Assembly: GCA_934307185.1 (NCBI GenBank)
Contig: CAKRCJ010000032.1
Location: 1 to 13,141, forward strand
Direction: 5' to 3'
Length of the DNA stretch: 13,141 bases
Origin: an uncultured Roseburia sp.
Lineage (GTDB): Bacteria > Bacillota > Clostridia > Lachnospirales > Lachnospiraceae
The position numbers were made by a program, and so were the translations under genes. A model generated the notes under the pieces. That model had not been told where the DNA came from. It did not search any database and worked only from the letters and a program-made list of their open reading frames with translations. Positions 7,283 to 13,141 of this stretch are shown here, piece by piece (position 1 is the first letter of the stretch; each line of letters opens with the position of its first letter).

Positions 7283-7624
7283 ATGCCATTTATCGATTCA
7301 AAAATTACAGTACCGGTGGCACCGGACAAAAAAGAGGTCATCAAATCCAGACTGGGACAGGCGGTAAGTATTCTTGGAAAATCAGAAACCTATCTCATGG
7401 TTGGATTTGAGGACAACTATGACCTTTACATGGGTGGAGAAAAACTGGAAAAAGGAGCTTATGTCTCCGTTAGCCTGTTTGGCAATGCCCAATCGGCTGC
7501 CTACGAAAAAATGACCGGTGCAATCTGTGATATTTTAGCGGACGAGCTGCAAATTCCGGGGGATAAAGTTTACGTGACCTATCATGGAGTAAACGACTGG
7601 GGCTGGAACGGAAGGAATTTTTAA
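7283..7624 (+). CDS. MIF-family tautomerase (bacterial macrophage migration inhibitory factor homologue)
   Basis: This 113-residue protein has the full-length MIF fold sequence pattern, close in length to human MIF (115). Pro2 becomes the N-terminal catalytic base after Met removal, and Lys33 aligns with the human active-site lysine. The C-terminus, GDKVYVTYHGVNDWGWNGRNF in outline, lines up with the human end PDRVYINYYDMN...GWNNSTF. The human CxxC motif is absent. The expected activity is keto-enol tautomerisation of phenylpyruvate-like substrates; the trimer is inferred. The start at ATG 7283 is set by AAGGAGG about ten bases upstream; an in-frame ATG at 7244 would place that site inside the gene. 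No signal peptide is present, so secretion is not indicated. A strong terminator follows. Confidence 0.88.
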   Translation: MPFIDSKITVPVAPDKKEVIKSRLGQAVSILGKSETYLMVGFEDNYDLYMGGEKLEKGAYVSVSLFGNAQSAAYEKMTGAICDILADELQIPGDKVYVTYHGVNDWGWNGRNF

Positions 7625-7635
7625 ATGAAAAATTG

Positions 7636-7674
7636 TCACACTAAGCACTTTTTCGACTTAGTGTGATTTTTTTT
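7636..7674 (+). terminator. Strong intrinsic terminator after the MIF gene
   Basis: A perfect 10-bp stem, TCACACTAAG with CTTAGTGTGA (7636-7645 and 7657-7666), is followed directly by eight T residues. It ends the acetyltransferase-deaminase-MIF unit and insulates the MerR promoter. Confidence 0.93.
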
Positions 7675-7683
7675 GATTTTCTC

Positions 7684-7714
7684 TTGACCTTCCACCTTAT
7701 GGAAGCTGTATAAG
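7684..7714 (+). promoter_or_regulatory. MerR-type promoter with 19-bp spacer and dyad operator
   Basis: TTGACC (7684-7689) and TATAAG (7709-7714) are separated by 19 bases, longer than the usual 17. The spacer holds the inverted repeat CTTCCA-5 nt-TGGAAG (7689-7694 and 7700-7705). An over-long spacer with a central dyad is the hallmark of promoters that MerR proteins activate by untwisting DNA. It lies about 80 bases before the merR-like gene, so autoregulation is likely. Confidence 0.85.
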
Positions 7715-7792
7715 AAAGATACATCAAGTCATTCAGCCGCAAAAAGGTGTGAAATAAAAAGAGATTACTTGAAGGAAAAACGGAGGATGAGT

Positions 7793-8434
7793 ATGAAAAT
7801 TAAGCAGGTGGAGGAGCTGGTCGGGATTACCAGTAAAAATATCCGGTTTTACGAAAATCAGGGACTGCTTACACCGGAGCGGGCAGAAAACGGTTATCGC
7901 GAATATCATGAGCAGAACATTGCCACGTTAAAAAAAATTAAGCTTCTCCGAAAGCTTGGCATTTCCGTAGAGCAGATCAAAGCGGTATTAAATGAAACAC
8001 TCCCTTTAGAGGAATGTCTCGAAAAACACATTAATATTCTGGAAAAAGAGCGTGAAAATCTTAATAATATGCAGAAGCTTTCCGGTGCAATCCTTTTGAA
8101 AAATGCTGCCATTAATACATTAAACACAGATGAGTGGCTGGACGAGATGGAAAAAATGGAGAAGGAGGGAGTAGATTTTGTGGACGTAAGCAAAATTGAT
8201 ATTCACATGAAGAAAAAAATGGGTGCCATCATCGGCGGTGTGGTAATGATAATTCTTATGTTGTTTATGATAGCACTTTTTGTCTGGGCAGACAGTCAGG
8301 AGTCATTACCATTAGGATTTCTTGCGTTGTTTATCGGAATTCCTGTTATTGTCATTATTTGTATCATTGTGGCTTTGAGAAGCAGATTAAAGGAAATCGA
8401 AGGAGGAGAAGAAGATGAAGCTGCTAAGTATTGA
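7793..8434 (+). CDS. MerR-family transcriptional regulator with C-terminal transmembrane helices
   Basis: This 213-residue protein has a MerR winged helix at residues 1-70 (MKIKQVEELVGITSKNIRFYENQGLL, then NGYREY and the LRKLGISVEQIK recognition region). A dimerisation helix follows at about 75-108. A linker leads to two hydrophobic segments, near 146-165 and 174-195, ending in an acidic tail. The tail predicts a membrane-anchored regulator instead of the usual small effector-binding domain; no metal-binding cysteine pair is seen. ATG 7793 has CGGAGG six bases upstream; earlier in-frame ATGs at 7769 and 7787 lack a usable site. It overlaps the YbjQ gene by 20 bases. The effector is unknown. 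Confidence 0.88.
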   Translation: MKIKQVEELVGITSKNIRFYENQGLLTPERAENGYREYHEQNIATLKKIKLLRKLGISVEQIKAVLNETLPLEECLEKHINILEKERENLNNMQKLSGAILLKNAAINTLNTDEWLDEMEKMEKEGVDFVDVSKIDIHMKKKMGAIIGGVVMIILMLFMIALFVWADSQESLPLGFLALFIGIPVIVIICIIVALRSRLKEIEGGEEDEAAKY

Positions 8435-8735
8435 GTATATTCCCGGAAAAGAAATTGAAGCATTAGGAATGGTAAAAGGAACGGTCGTTCAGACCAAAAA
8501 TATCGGACGTGATTTTATGGCGGGTATGAAAACCCTGGTCGGCGGTGAAATTGTAGGATACACAGAAATGTTAAACGAAGCCAGACAGATTGCAGTCAAG
8601 CGAATGGTTGATGAGGCGAAAGCATTAGAAGCAGATGCGGTAATTGGAGTAATGTATGGTTCGTCCCAGGTGATGGCAGGTGCAGCAGAAGTGATAGCAT
8701 ACGGAACCGCTGTAAAAATTGTCGGAGACAAATAG
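8415..8735 (+). CDS. YbjQ / UPF0145 (DUF74) family protein
   Basis: This 106-residue protein belongs to the YbjQ family, whose members form pentamers and are sometimes called heavy-metal-binding domain proteins, although function is not settled. Typical segments are GMVKGTVVQTKNIGRDFMAGMKTLVGGEIVGYTEM, ARQIAVKRM and ADAVIGVMYGSS. The start has AAGGAGG (8400-8406) about eight bases upstream, inside the merR gene, whose last 20 bases it overlaps. Translational coupling with the membrane-tethered regulator suggests a shared stress or envelope-related role, as inference. A terminator follows. Confidence 0.87.
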   Translation: MKLLSIEYIPGKEIEALGMVKGTVVQTKNIGRDFMAGMKTLVGGEIVGYTEMLNEARQIAVKRMVDEAKALEADAVIGVMYGSSQVMAGAAEVIAYGTAVKIVGDK

Positions 8736-8762
8736 AGCTTTGTGAAAAATTAGATAATAAAC

Positions 8763-8808
8763 AAAAAAGAGAAATTTTGTAAGAAAAAACAGAATTTCTC
8801 TTTTTTTT
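8763..8808 (+). terminator. Strong intrinsic terminator after the YbjQ gene
   Basis: An 11-bp stem with one G-T pair (8769-8779 with 8790-8800) is flanked by an A tract upstream and eight T residues downstream. The symmetric A/T flanks could let it work in both directions, though no gene on the - strand needs it. Confidence 0.9.
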
Positions 8809-8837
8809 GATATATACCCTTATTCATAAAAAAGTTA

Positions 8838-8843
8838 TATAAT
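8838..8843 (+). promoter_or_regulatory. Probable -10 element for the metallophosphoesterase gene
   Basis: A perfect TATAAT lies about 50 bases before ATG 8895 in an A/T-rich region just after a terminator. No good -35 hexamer is found at 16-18 bases, so the promoter is weak or activator-dependent. Confidence 0.4.
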
Positions 8844-8894
8844 AAAAATAAGTTCTGCACATTATTTCATTTTTACACAGAGGTTATTAACAAC

Positions 8895-9815
8895 ATGAAA
8901 ATCGGTATTATATCAGACATACACAGCAATATTTACGCATTTAAGGCATGTACAGATTATCTGAAAAAGCAGGGCTGTGACGAGTATTTCTTTTTAGGGG
9001 ATTATATTTCGGATACGCCTTATGCGCGAGAAACCATGGATTTCCTTTATGCTTTTACAGAAAATCACATTTGTCATTTGCTTAGGGGAAACCGGGAAGA
9101 ATATATGCTTATGCAGCAGGAGGCAAGAAAAAATAAATCCACCGGACAAATGTGGATATATAACTCTGCAAGTGGAAACTTACTCTATACCTACGAGCAG
9201 CTTGTGGATAAAGATTTTGATTTTTTTGCGCAGCTTCCGATTATGTTTGTTTATGAGAAAAAAGGTTATCCGTCCATCACCTGTTGTCACGGTTCTCCGG
9301 CGAGCAGCAAAGAATTACTGCAATTGGACGAAAATCCGGCAAAAAACTGGCTGGATAAAATAGAGACAGATTATCTGATTTGTGCGCACACCCATTATCC
9401 GGGAGAGCTGGCTTATAAAAACAAACACTATTTTAATTCCGGCAGTGCGGGAATTGCGATTGATGATGCCGGTTATGCACAGTGTGCTATAATACAGTCT
9501 GAAATGGAAAATGGAGAAATCGTCTGGAAGCCGCAATTTTTGAAAATCCCTTATGATAATCATAAAGTGGCAGAGGATATGATTTCCGGCAAACTGTTAA
9601 AGGCGGCGCCGTGGTTTACCAACAGTAACATTCTTACAATTCTGACAGGGATTGACCGCTCTGCCAAAATGGTGGAGCTGGCGCAGAAGCTTGCGGTAGA
9701 AGAAAACAGTCAGATAAGGTGGCCGTATATTGATGAGAAATATTTTAAACAGGCAGCCGCATATTATGAAATACCCGATTATCGATGCAAAAACAATTTC
9801 ATTACAGAACGATAA
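8895..9815 (+). CDS. Calcineurin-like metallophosphoesterase family protein
   Basis: This 306-residue protein has the di-metal phosphoesterase core: SDIHSN (Asp8, His10), LGDYISD (Asp36), RGNREEY (Asn66), CCHGSP (His132) and CAHTHYP (His165, His167). The residue after GN is Arg where many members have His or Cys. Residues from about 200 on form a C-terminal extension beyond the usual core and have no recognised domain. The protein is probably cytoplasmic; the substrate (phosphodiester, phosphoprotein or nucleotide) is unknown. The ribosome binding site is weak (AGAGG about 12 bases upstream). Confidence 0.87.
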   Translation: MKIGIISDIHSNIYAFKACTDYLKKQGCDEYFFLGDYISDTPYARETMDFLYAFTENHICHLLRGNREEYMLMQQEARKNKSTGQMWIYNSASGNLLYTYEQLVDKDFDFFAQLPIMFVYEKKGYPSITCCHGSPASSKELLQLDENPAKNWLDKIETDYLICAHTHYPGELAYKNKHYFNSGSAGIAIDDAGYAQCAIIQSEMENGEIVWKPQFLKIPYDNHKVAEDMISGKLLKAAPWFTNSNILTILTGIDRSAKMVELAQKLAVEENSQIRWPYIDEKYFKQAAAYYEIPDYRCKNNFITER

Positions 9816-9875
9816 CAGTTTTTTTGAAAAATAATTACCTAAAAAATAATCAACTTTGAAAGGAGAATTACATAT

Positions 9876-11369
9876 ATGTCATGTACAACAATTTTAGTAG
9901 GAAAAAAAGCTTCCTACGACGGTTCCACAATGATTGCGAGGAATGATGACTCCGGCGCAGGACATTTCACATCGAAAAAATTTGCAGTAATCCACCCAAA
10001 GGAGCAGCCACGGAAATATAAATCTGTTCTGTCACATGTAGAAATCGAACTGCCGGATACCCCGATGCGCTATACCGCTATGCCGAATGCAGAAGAGGGC
10101 GAAGGCATCTGGGCAGCCTGTGGCGTGAATGAAGCACATGTAGGAATGACTGCGACAGAGACAATCACCTCCAATCCAAGAGTGCTCGGTGCAGACCCAT
10201 TAGTAAAGCTTCAGCCCGCAAAAGACGGAAAAGAAGAAATTCCGGGTGGAATAGGCGAGGAGGATATTGTTTATATCGTACTTCCTTACATTCGCAGTGC
10301 AAGAGAAGGGGTAAAACGTCTTGGAATGTTATTGGAGCAGCTTGGAACTTATGAAATGAATGGGATTGCATTTCAGGATGTTGATGAAATCTGGTGGTTA
10401 GAAACCATCGGCGGACATCACTGGATTGCAAAAAAAATACCGGATAATGTGTACGTCATGATGCCGAACCAGCTTGGAATTGATGAATTTGATTTAAACG
10501 ATGCGCTCGGTGCGCAGGAAAATCATATGTGTTCCCCTGATTTAAGAGATTTTATTGAAAAAAATCATCTCAATTTATCCATGGAACCGGACGAAGGAAA
10601 AATAAATCCAAGAGAAGTATTTGGAAGTCATGATGACTCCGACCATGTATATAATACGCCAAGAGCATGGTATATGGCGCGCTGCCTCAATCCACATACA
10701 ATGAACTGGGATGGACCTGACGCAGATTTCACGCCATTTTCAGATGATATTCCATGGTGTATGGTTCCGGAAAAGAAAATTACGGTGGAAGATGTAAAAT
10801 ACGTGCTTTCCTCTCATTTTCAGGGAACACCGTATGACCCTTATGCGGCATATGGGGAGAAATCCATGTGTGGAGCGTACCGTTCCATCGGTGTAAATCG
10901 GACAGATTTTATGTCCGTAATTCAGATGCGCCCGGAAATAGCAGAGGACAGCAGGGCAATTGAATGGGTCGCTTTTGCCTCAAATGCGTTTAATGTAGCT
11001 GCACCATTTTATACAGATGTGGATAAAGTGCCGGAATATCTTTCAAATACAACAGGCGAAGTGACGACGGACAATTTTTACTGGGCAAGCAGGATGATTG
11101 CCGCTATGGCAGATGCGTCCTACAAAAAATCAATCTTCCATATCGAGCGTTATCAGGAAAGTGTTATGTCAAAAGCACATGAACTCATTCATAAATATGA
11201 TGCGCTTCTGGAAAAAGAAGCAGATGAAAAAAAACGCACTTTACTTCGTGAGGAAGCAAATCAGAGCATTGCCGATATGTTAAAAAGAGAAACATCGGAT
11301 ACACTTGACAAAGTTTTGTATGAATTAAGCAGTCAGATGAAAAATGCATATTCAAGGTCTGATGCATAA
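9876..11369 (+). CDS. C69 family dipeptidase (PepD-like)
   Basis: This 497-residue peptidase of the Ntn-hydrolase superfamily, family C69, resembles lactobacillar PepD dipeptidases. The N-terminus MSCTTILVGKKASYDGSTM carries the likely nucleophile Cys3. Further family segments are MIARNDDS (near 19-26) and EGEGIWAACGVNEAHVGMTATETITSNPRV (near 73-102). There is no signal peptide, so cytoplasmic dipeptide hydrolysis with broad specificity is expected. AGGAG (9861-9865) lies ten bases before the ATG. The spacer upstream is 60 bases, without a convincing promoter, so it may be read through from the phosphoesterase gene. Confidence 0.92.
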   Translation: MSCTTILVGKKASYDGSTMIARNDDSGAGHFTSKKFAVIHPKEQPRKYKSVLSHVEIELPDTPMRYTAMPNAEEGEGIWAACGVNEAHVGMTATETITSNPRVLGADPLVKLQPAKDGKEEIPGGIGEEDIVYIVLPYIRSAREGVKRLGMLLEQLGTYEMNGIAFQDVDEIWWLETIGGHHWIAKKIPDNVYVMMPNQLGIDEFDLNDALGAQENHMCSPDLRDFIEKNHLNLSMEPDEGKINPREVFGSHDDSDHVYNTPRAWYMARCLNPHTMNWDGPDADFTPFSDDIPWCMVPEKKITVEDVKYVLSSHFQGTPYDPYAAYGEKSMCGAYRSIGVNRTDFMSVIQMRPEIAEDSRAIEWVAFASNAFNVAAPFYTDVDKVPEYLSNTTGEVTTDNFYWASRMIAAMADASYKKSIFHIERYQESVMSKAHELIHKYDALLEKEADEKKRTLLREEANQSIADMLKRETSDTLDKVLYELSSQMKNAYSRSDA

Positions 11370-11395
11370 AATTTTTCAATTCATATGTAGACAAA

Positions 11396-11425
11396 TTCAA
11401 AAAATTTAAGTTACACGGATATACT
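11396..11425 (+). promoter_or_regulatory. Possible promoter of the oxidoreductase gene
   Basis: TTCAAA (11396-11401), an 18-base spacer and TATACT (11420-11425) form a plausible but weak sigma-A promoter, 55 bases before the GTG start. No terminator separates it from the dipeptidase gene. Confidence 0.4.
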
Positions 11426-11479
11426 CATAATTCCGGACAACCAAAATTAAAAATACAAAGAAGCGAGGAGGACAATAAA

Positions 11480-12538
11480 GTGAAACAGCAATTAAACTGG
11501 GCAGTTTTAGGCTGCGGAGTCATTGCAAACGAGATGGCGCAGGGATTAGAGCGCATGGGAAAACATCTTTATGCCGTCGGCAACCGCACCTATGAAAAAG
11601 CGGTATCCTTTGCAGAAAAATATGGTGTTACAAAAGTATATCAGGATTTTCATGAAATGTTTAAAGACCCAGAGGTAGATGTAATCTACATTACAACACC
11701 TCATAATACGCATATTGAGTTTGCAAAAGAAGCACTTTCCAATGGAAAGCATGTTCTTTGTGAAAAATCTGTCATGCTAAACAGTCGTGAACTGGAGGAG
11801 GCAGTGCAACTGGCAGAAAAAAATCATGTGGTATTTGCTGAGGCAATGACTATCTGGCATATGCCGATTTATAAAAAGCTGTGGGAATTTGTCCGTTTAG
11901 GGGAAAGTGGTTCTTTTTCAATAGAAGATATTACTTCAGACAACCCGGCATATGATATGATAAAAGAGGGAATTCCTGCGCTTGGAAAAGTTCAGCTTCT
12001 TCAACTGAATTTCGGCAGTTATAAAGAATATAATATGAACAATCGTTTCTTTAACCTTAATCTTGCAGGTGGAGCTTTGCTTGATATTGGTGTCTATGCA
12101 CTTTCTATTATGCGTAGTTTTATGTCGAGCCAGCCAGATGAAATAAAAAGTCAGGTAAAGTATGCTTCTACCGGAGCAGATGAACAATCCAATATAATTT
12201 TAGCCAATCCAGATGGACAAATGGCAGCAGTTACTTTATCCTTACATTCCAAGCAGCCGAAGCGCGCAGTCATAAGCTGTGAAAAAGGATATATAGAAAT
12301 CATGGAGTATCCGCGTGCGGATAAAGCAAGTATTGTGGAAGCGGAAAGTGGGAAAGTGCATCAGATAACAGCCGGAGCTACCGCGAATGCATTGCAGTAT
12401 GAAATGCAGGATATGGAAGATGCTATATTGAATGGCAATGTGGATATTATGCGATTGCAAAATACAAAAGATGTTATGGAAATTATGACAGGACTTCGGA
12501 AGGAATGGAATATGAAATATCCGGGGGAAATCTGGTAA
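11480..12538 (+). CDS. Gfo/Idh/MocA family NAD(P)-dependent oxidoreductase
   Basis: This 352-residue dehydrogenase has an N-terminal Rossmann fold with GCGVIA (11-16) and a C-terminal alpha/beta domain. The conserved HVLCEKSVMLN holds the likely catalytic Lys96 (EKP in most relatives, EKS here). The DIGVY segment (202-206) is near the substrate site, and the LNFGSYKEYNMNNRFFN block fits the dihydrodiol-dehydrogenase-like branch. It starts with GTG after GAGGAGGA, a strong site. Residues about 142-167 look like an insertion of roughly 25 residues relative to relatives I know. The substrate is probably a sugar or cyclitol derivative and cannot be specified. Confidence 0.9.
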   Translation: MKQQLNWAVLGCGVIANEMAQGLERMGKHLYAVGNRTYEKAVSFAEKYGVTKVYQDFHEMFKDPEVDVIYITTPHNTHIEFAKEALSNGKHVLCEKSVMLNSRELEEAVQLAEKNHVVFAEAMTIWHMPIYKKLWEFVRLGESGSFSIEDITSDNPAYDMIKEGIPALGKVQLLQLNFGSYKEYNMNNRFFNLNLAGGALLDIGVYALSIMRSFMSSQPDEIKSQVKYASTGADEQSNIILANPDGQMAAVTLSLHSKQPKRAVISCEKGYIEIMEYPRADKASIVEAESGKVHQITAGATANALQYEMQDMEDAILNGNVDIMRLQNTKDVMEIMTGLRKEWNMKYPGEIW

Positions 12539-12561
12539 GTGCATATAATAATTTGAAGAGA

Positions 12562-12603
12562 ATAAGCCGGAAAATACAGTAAAAATGGTATTTTTCGGCT
12601 TAT
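12562..12603 (+). terminator. Long hairpin after the oxidoreductase, likely terminator
   Basis: A 16-bp stem (12562-12577 with 12588-12603, one G-T pair) closes a 10-base loop. It sits 23 bases after the stop codon. It lacks a downstream T-tract, the following bases being CTGAGAAAAAG, so it may terminate poorly or protect the mRNA 3' end. Confidence 0.6.
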
Positions 12604-12637
12604 CTGAGAAAAAGAAACAAAAAATTGAATATTTTCA

Positions 12638-12666
12638 TTGACAAATGAAAAAATATTTAGTATTAT
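12638..12666 (+). promoter_or_regulatory. Promoter of tRNA-Ser
   Basis: A perfect TTGACA (12638-12643) and TATTAT (12661-12666) are 17 bases apart. Transcription would start about 50 bases before the tRNA. Confidence 0.88.
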
Positions 12667-12721
12667 TACTAATGCGTCACAGACGTAGCGAACAACATCA
12701 TATTGGTAAATAATGAACTTT

Positions 12722-12809
12722 GGAGAAATACTCAAGTGGCCGAAGAGGTGCCCCTGCTAAGGGTATAGGTCGGGTAACCGGCGCGAGGGTTCAAATCCCT
12801 CTTTCTCCG
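12722..12809 (+). tRNA. tRNA-Ser (anticodon GCU)
   Basis: This 88-base type II tRNA decodes AGC and AGU serine codons. The acceptor arms GGAGAAA (12722-12728) and TTTCTCC (12802-12808) pair fully, with discriminator G12809. The anticodon stem 12749-12753 with 12761-12765 encloses the loop CTGCTAA, giving anticodon GCT at 12756-12758. A long variable arm (about 12766-12784) and a T arm, GAGGG-TTCAAAT-CCCTC, follow. The 3' CCA is not encoded. It has its own promoter and lies just ahead of the rRNA promoters, so it may also feed into the rrn transcript. Confidence 0.97.
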
Positions 12810-12855
12810 CTCAATTTACAATATGGGTTGTTCGAATTTTTTTTGAAAAAAGTTC

Positions 12856-12884
12856 TTGACAATAGCGAATGGTTATGATAATCT
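12856..12884 (+). promoter_or_regulatory. rRNA operon promoter P1
   Basis: TTGACA (12856-12861), a 17-base spacer ending TGA (extended -10 TGn) and TAATCT (12879-12884). It is preceded by AAAAAAGTTC, shared with the later copies, and followed by GAGCTGT near the start site, also seen after the promoter at 13023. Confidence 0.82.
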
Positions 12885-12938
12885 ATATGAGCTGTCTGAG
12901 AGGATAACAAAGTTTCAAAAAAGAAAATAAAAAAGTTC

Positions 12939-12967
12939 TTGACAAAGCAAACTGCTTGTGATAAAAT
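12939..12967 (+). promoter_or_regulatory. rRNA operon promoter P2
   Basis: TTGACA (12939-12944), 17 bases ending TGA, and TAAAAT (12962-12967). The upstream AAAAAAGTTC matches P1 and forms an A-rich UP-like element. Confidence 0.85.
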
Positions 12968-12996
12968 AGCAAAGCTTCCTAAAGAACAAAAAGTTC

Positions 12997-13002
12997 TTGA
13001 GA
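12997..13002 (+). promoter_or_regulatory. Degenerate -35 copy (relic rRNA promoter)
   Basis: AAAAGTTCTTGAGA repeats the upstream half of P1 and P2, but no -10 element exists at the proper distance; the A-rich bases there could instead serve as an UP element for the next promoter. Confidence 0.4.
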
Positions 13003-13022
13003 AACAAAAAATAAAAAAGTTG

Positions 13023-13051
13023 TTGACAAACAAAATGAGTTATGATATAAT
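13023..13051 (+). promoter_or_regulatory. rRNA operon promoter P3 (proximal)
   Basis: TTGACA (13023-13028), 17 bases ending TGA and a perfect TATAAT (13046-13051). This is the strongest of the set by consensus, with the A-rich tract 13003-13019 as an UP-like element. Initiation near 13058 gives the pre-16S leader. Confidence 0.92.
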
Positions 13052-13057
13052 AACCGA

Positions 13058-13141
13058 GCTGTTGAAAACAACAAACGAACATTGATAACTGAACAGTGAA
13101 TAACCTTGAAAGATTTTGAATTTCAAGTCATCGAAAGATGA
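13058..13141 (+). other. Start of pre-16S rRNA leader
   Basis: The sequence after the last promoter has no gene and matches the style of clostridial 16S leaders (GAACATTGATAACTGAACAGTG at 13077-13098 in outline). A small hairpin, CTTGAAA with TTTCAAG (13105-13111 and 13121-13127), may be part of a processing stem. The 16S gene itself is not reached; its presence just downstream is inferred. Confidence 0.7.

Noticed and set aside
12846..13030. CRISPR-like repeats
   Set aside because: The repeated AAAAAGTTCTTGACA units are promoter elements with proper -10 boxes, not repeats of fixed length with unique spacers, and there are no cas genes.
12791..13033. Minus-strand open frame across the rRNA promoters
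   Set aside because: Phe-rich product created by A-rich promoter sequence; it overlaps the tRNA and strong promoters.

Overview
The window reads as an oriC-proximal stretch of a low-GC Clostridia chromosome, most likely Lachnospiraceae. This rests on the style of GyrA, the strong AGGAGG-type ribosome binding sites, A/T-rich spacers, and a gyrA-to-ribosomal-operon arrangement on one strand like the one near the origin in other Firmicutes. All genes I can support are on the + strand. I assigned the taxon from protein style and not from any search.

Layout. 1-2451 is gyrA lacking about its first 55 codons, closed by a hairpin terminator. 2452-2767 is a gene-free spacer with one exact and one near-consensus DnaA box and a good sigma-A promoter. 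2768-3676 encodes a multi-pass membrane protein of the CmpB-like 'putative ABC transporter permease' family with a long C-terminal helical tail. 3773-5274 encodes the two subunits of a class I [4Fe-4S] fumarate hydratase. Overlapping the end of the beta subunit is a nucleotidyltransferase/HEPN pair (5258-5936) with the exact motifs of the MntA/HepT (type VII) toxin-antitoxin systems, followed by a small unrecognised ORF in the same frame as the HEPN gene. 6286-7624 is a small cluster: GNAT acetyltransferase, cytidine/blasticidin-type deaminase and a macrophage migration inhibitory factor (MIF) homologue, ending in a strong terminator. 7684-8735 is a self-contained MerR unit: a 19-bp-spacer promoter with a dyad operator, a MerR regulator carrying two C-terminal membrane helices, and an overlapping YbjQ-family gene, again with a strong terminator. 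Then come a metallophosphoesterase, a C69 dipeptidase and a Gfo/Idh/MocA oxidoreductase. The last 600 bases are non-coding: a hairpin, tRNA-Ser(GCU) with its own promoter, and a tandem array of rRNA promoters with the start of the pre-16S leader. The 16S gene itself lies beyond the window.

How it fits together. The ends (gyrA; tRNA and rRNA promoters) are core replication and translation genes. The 10 kb between them is a mixed set of small metabolic, stress and accessory units, each with its own promoter or terminator. The most interesting items are the toxin-antitoxin pair translationally overlapping fumarase, the membrane-tethered MerR with its YbjQ partner, the bacterial MIF, and the near-constant 83-84 bp spacing of the rRNA promoters. 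I see no CRISPR array, insertion sequence, or phage genes, and no clearly novel multi-gene system.
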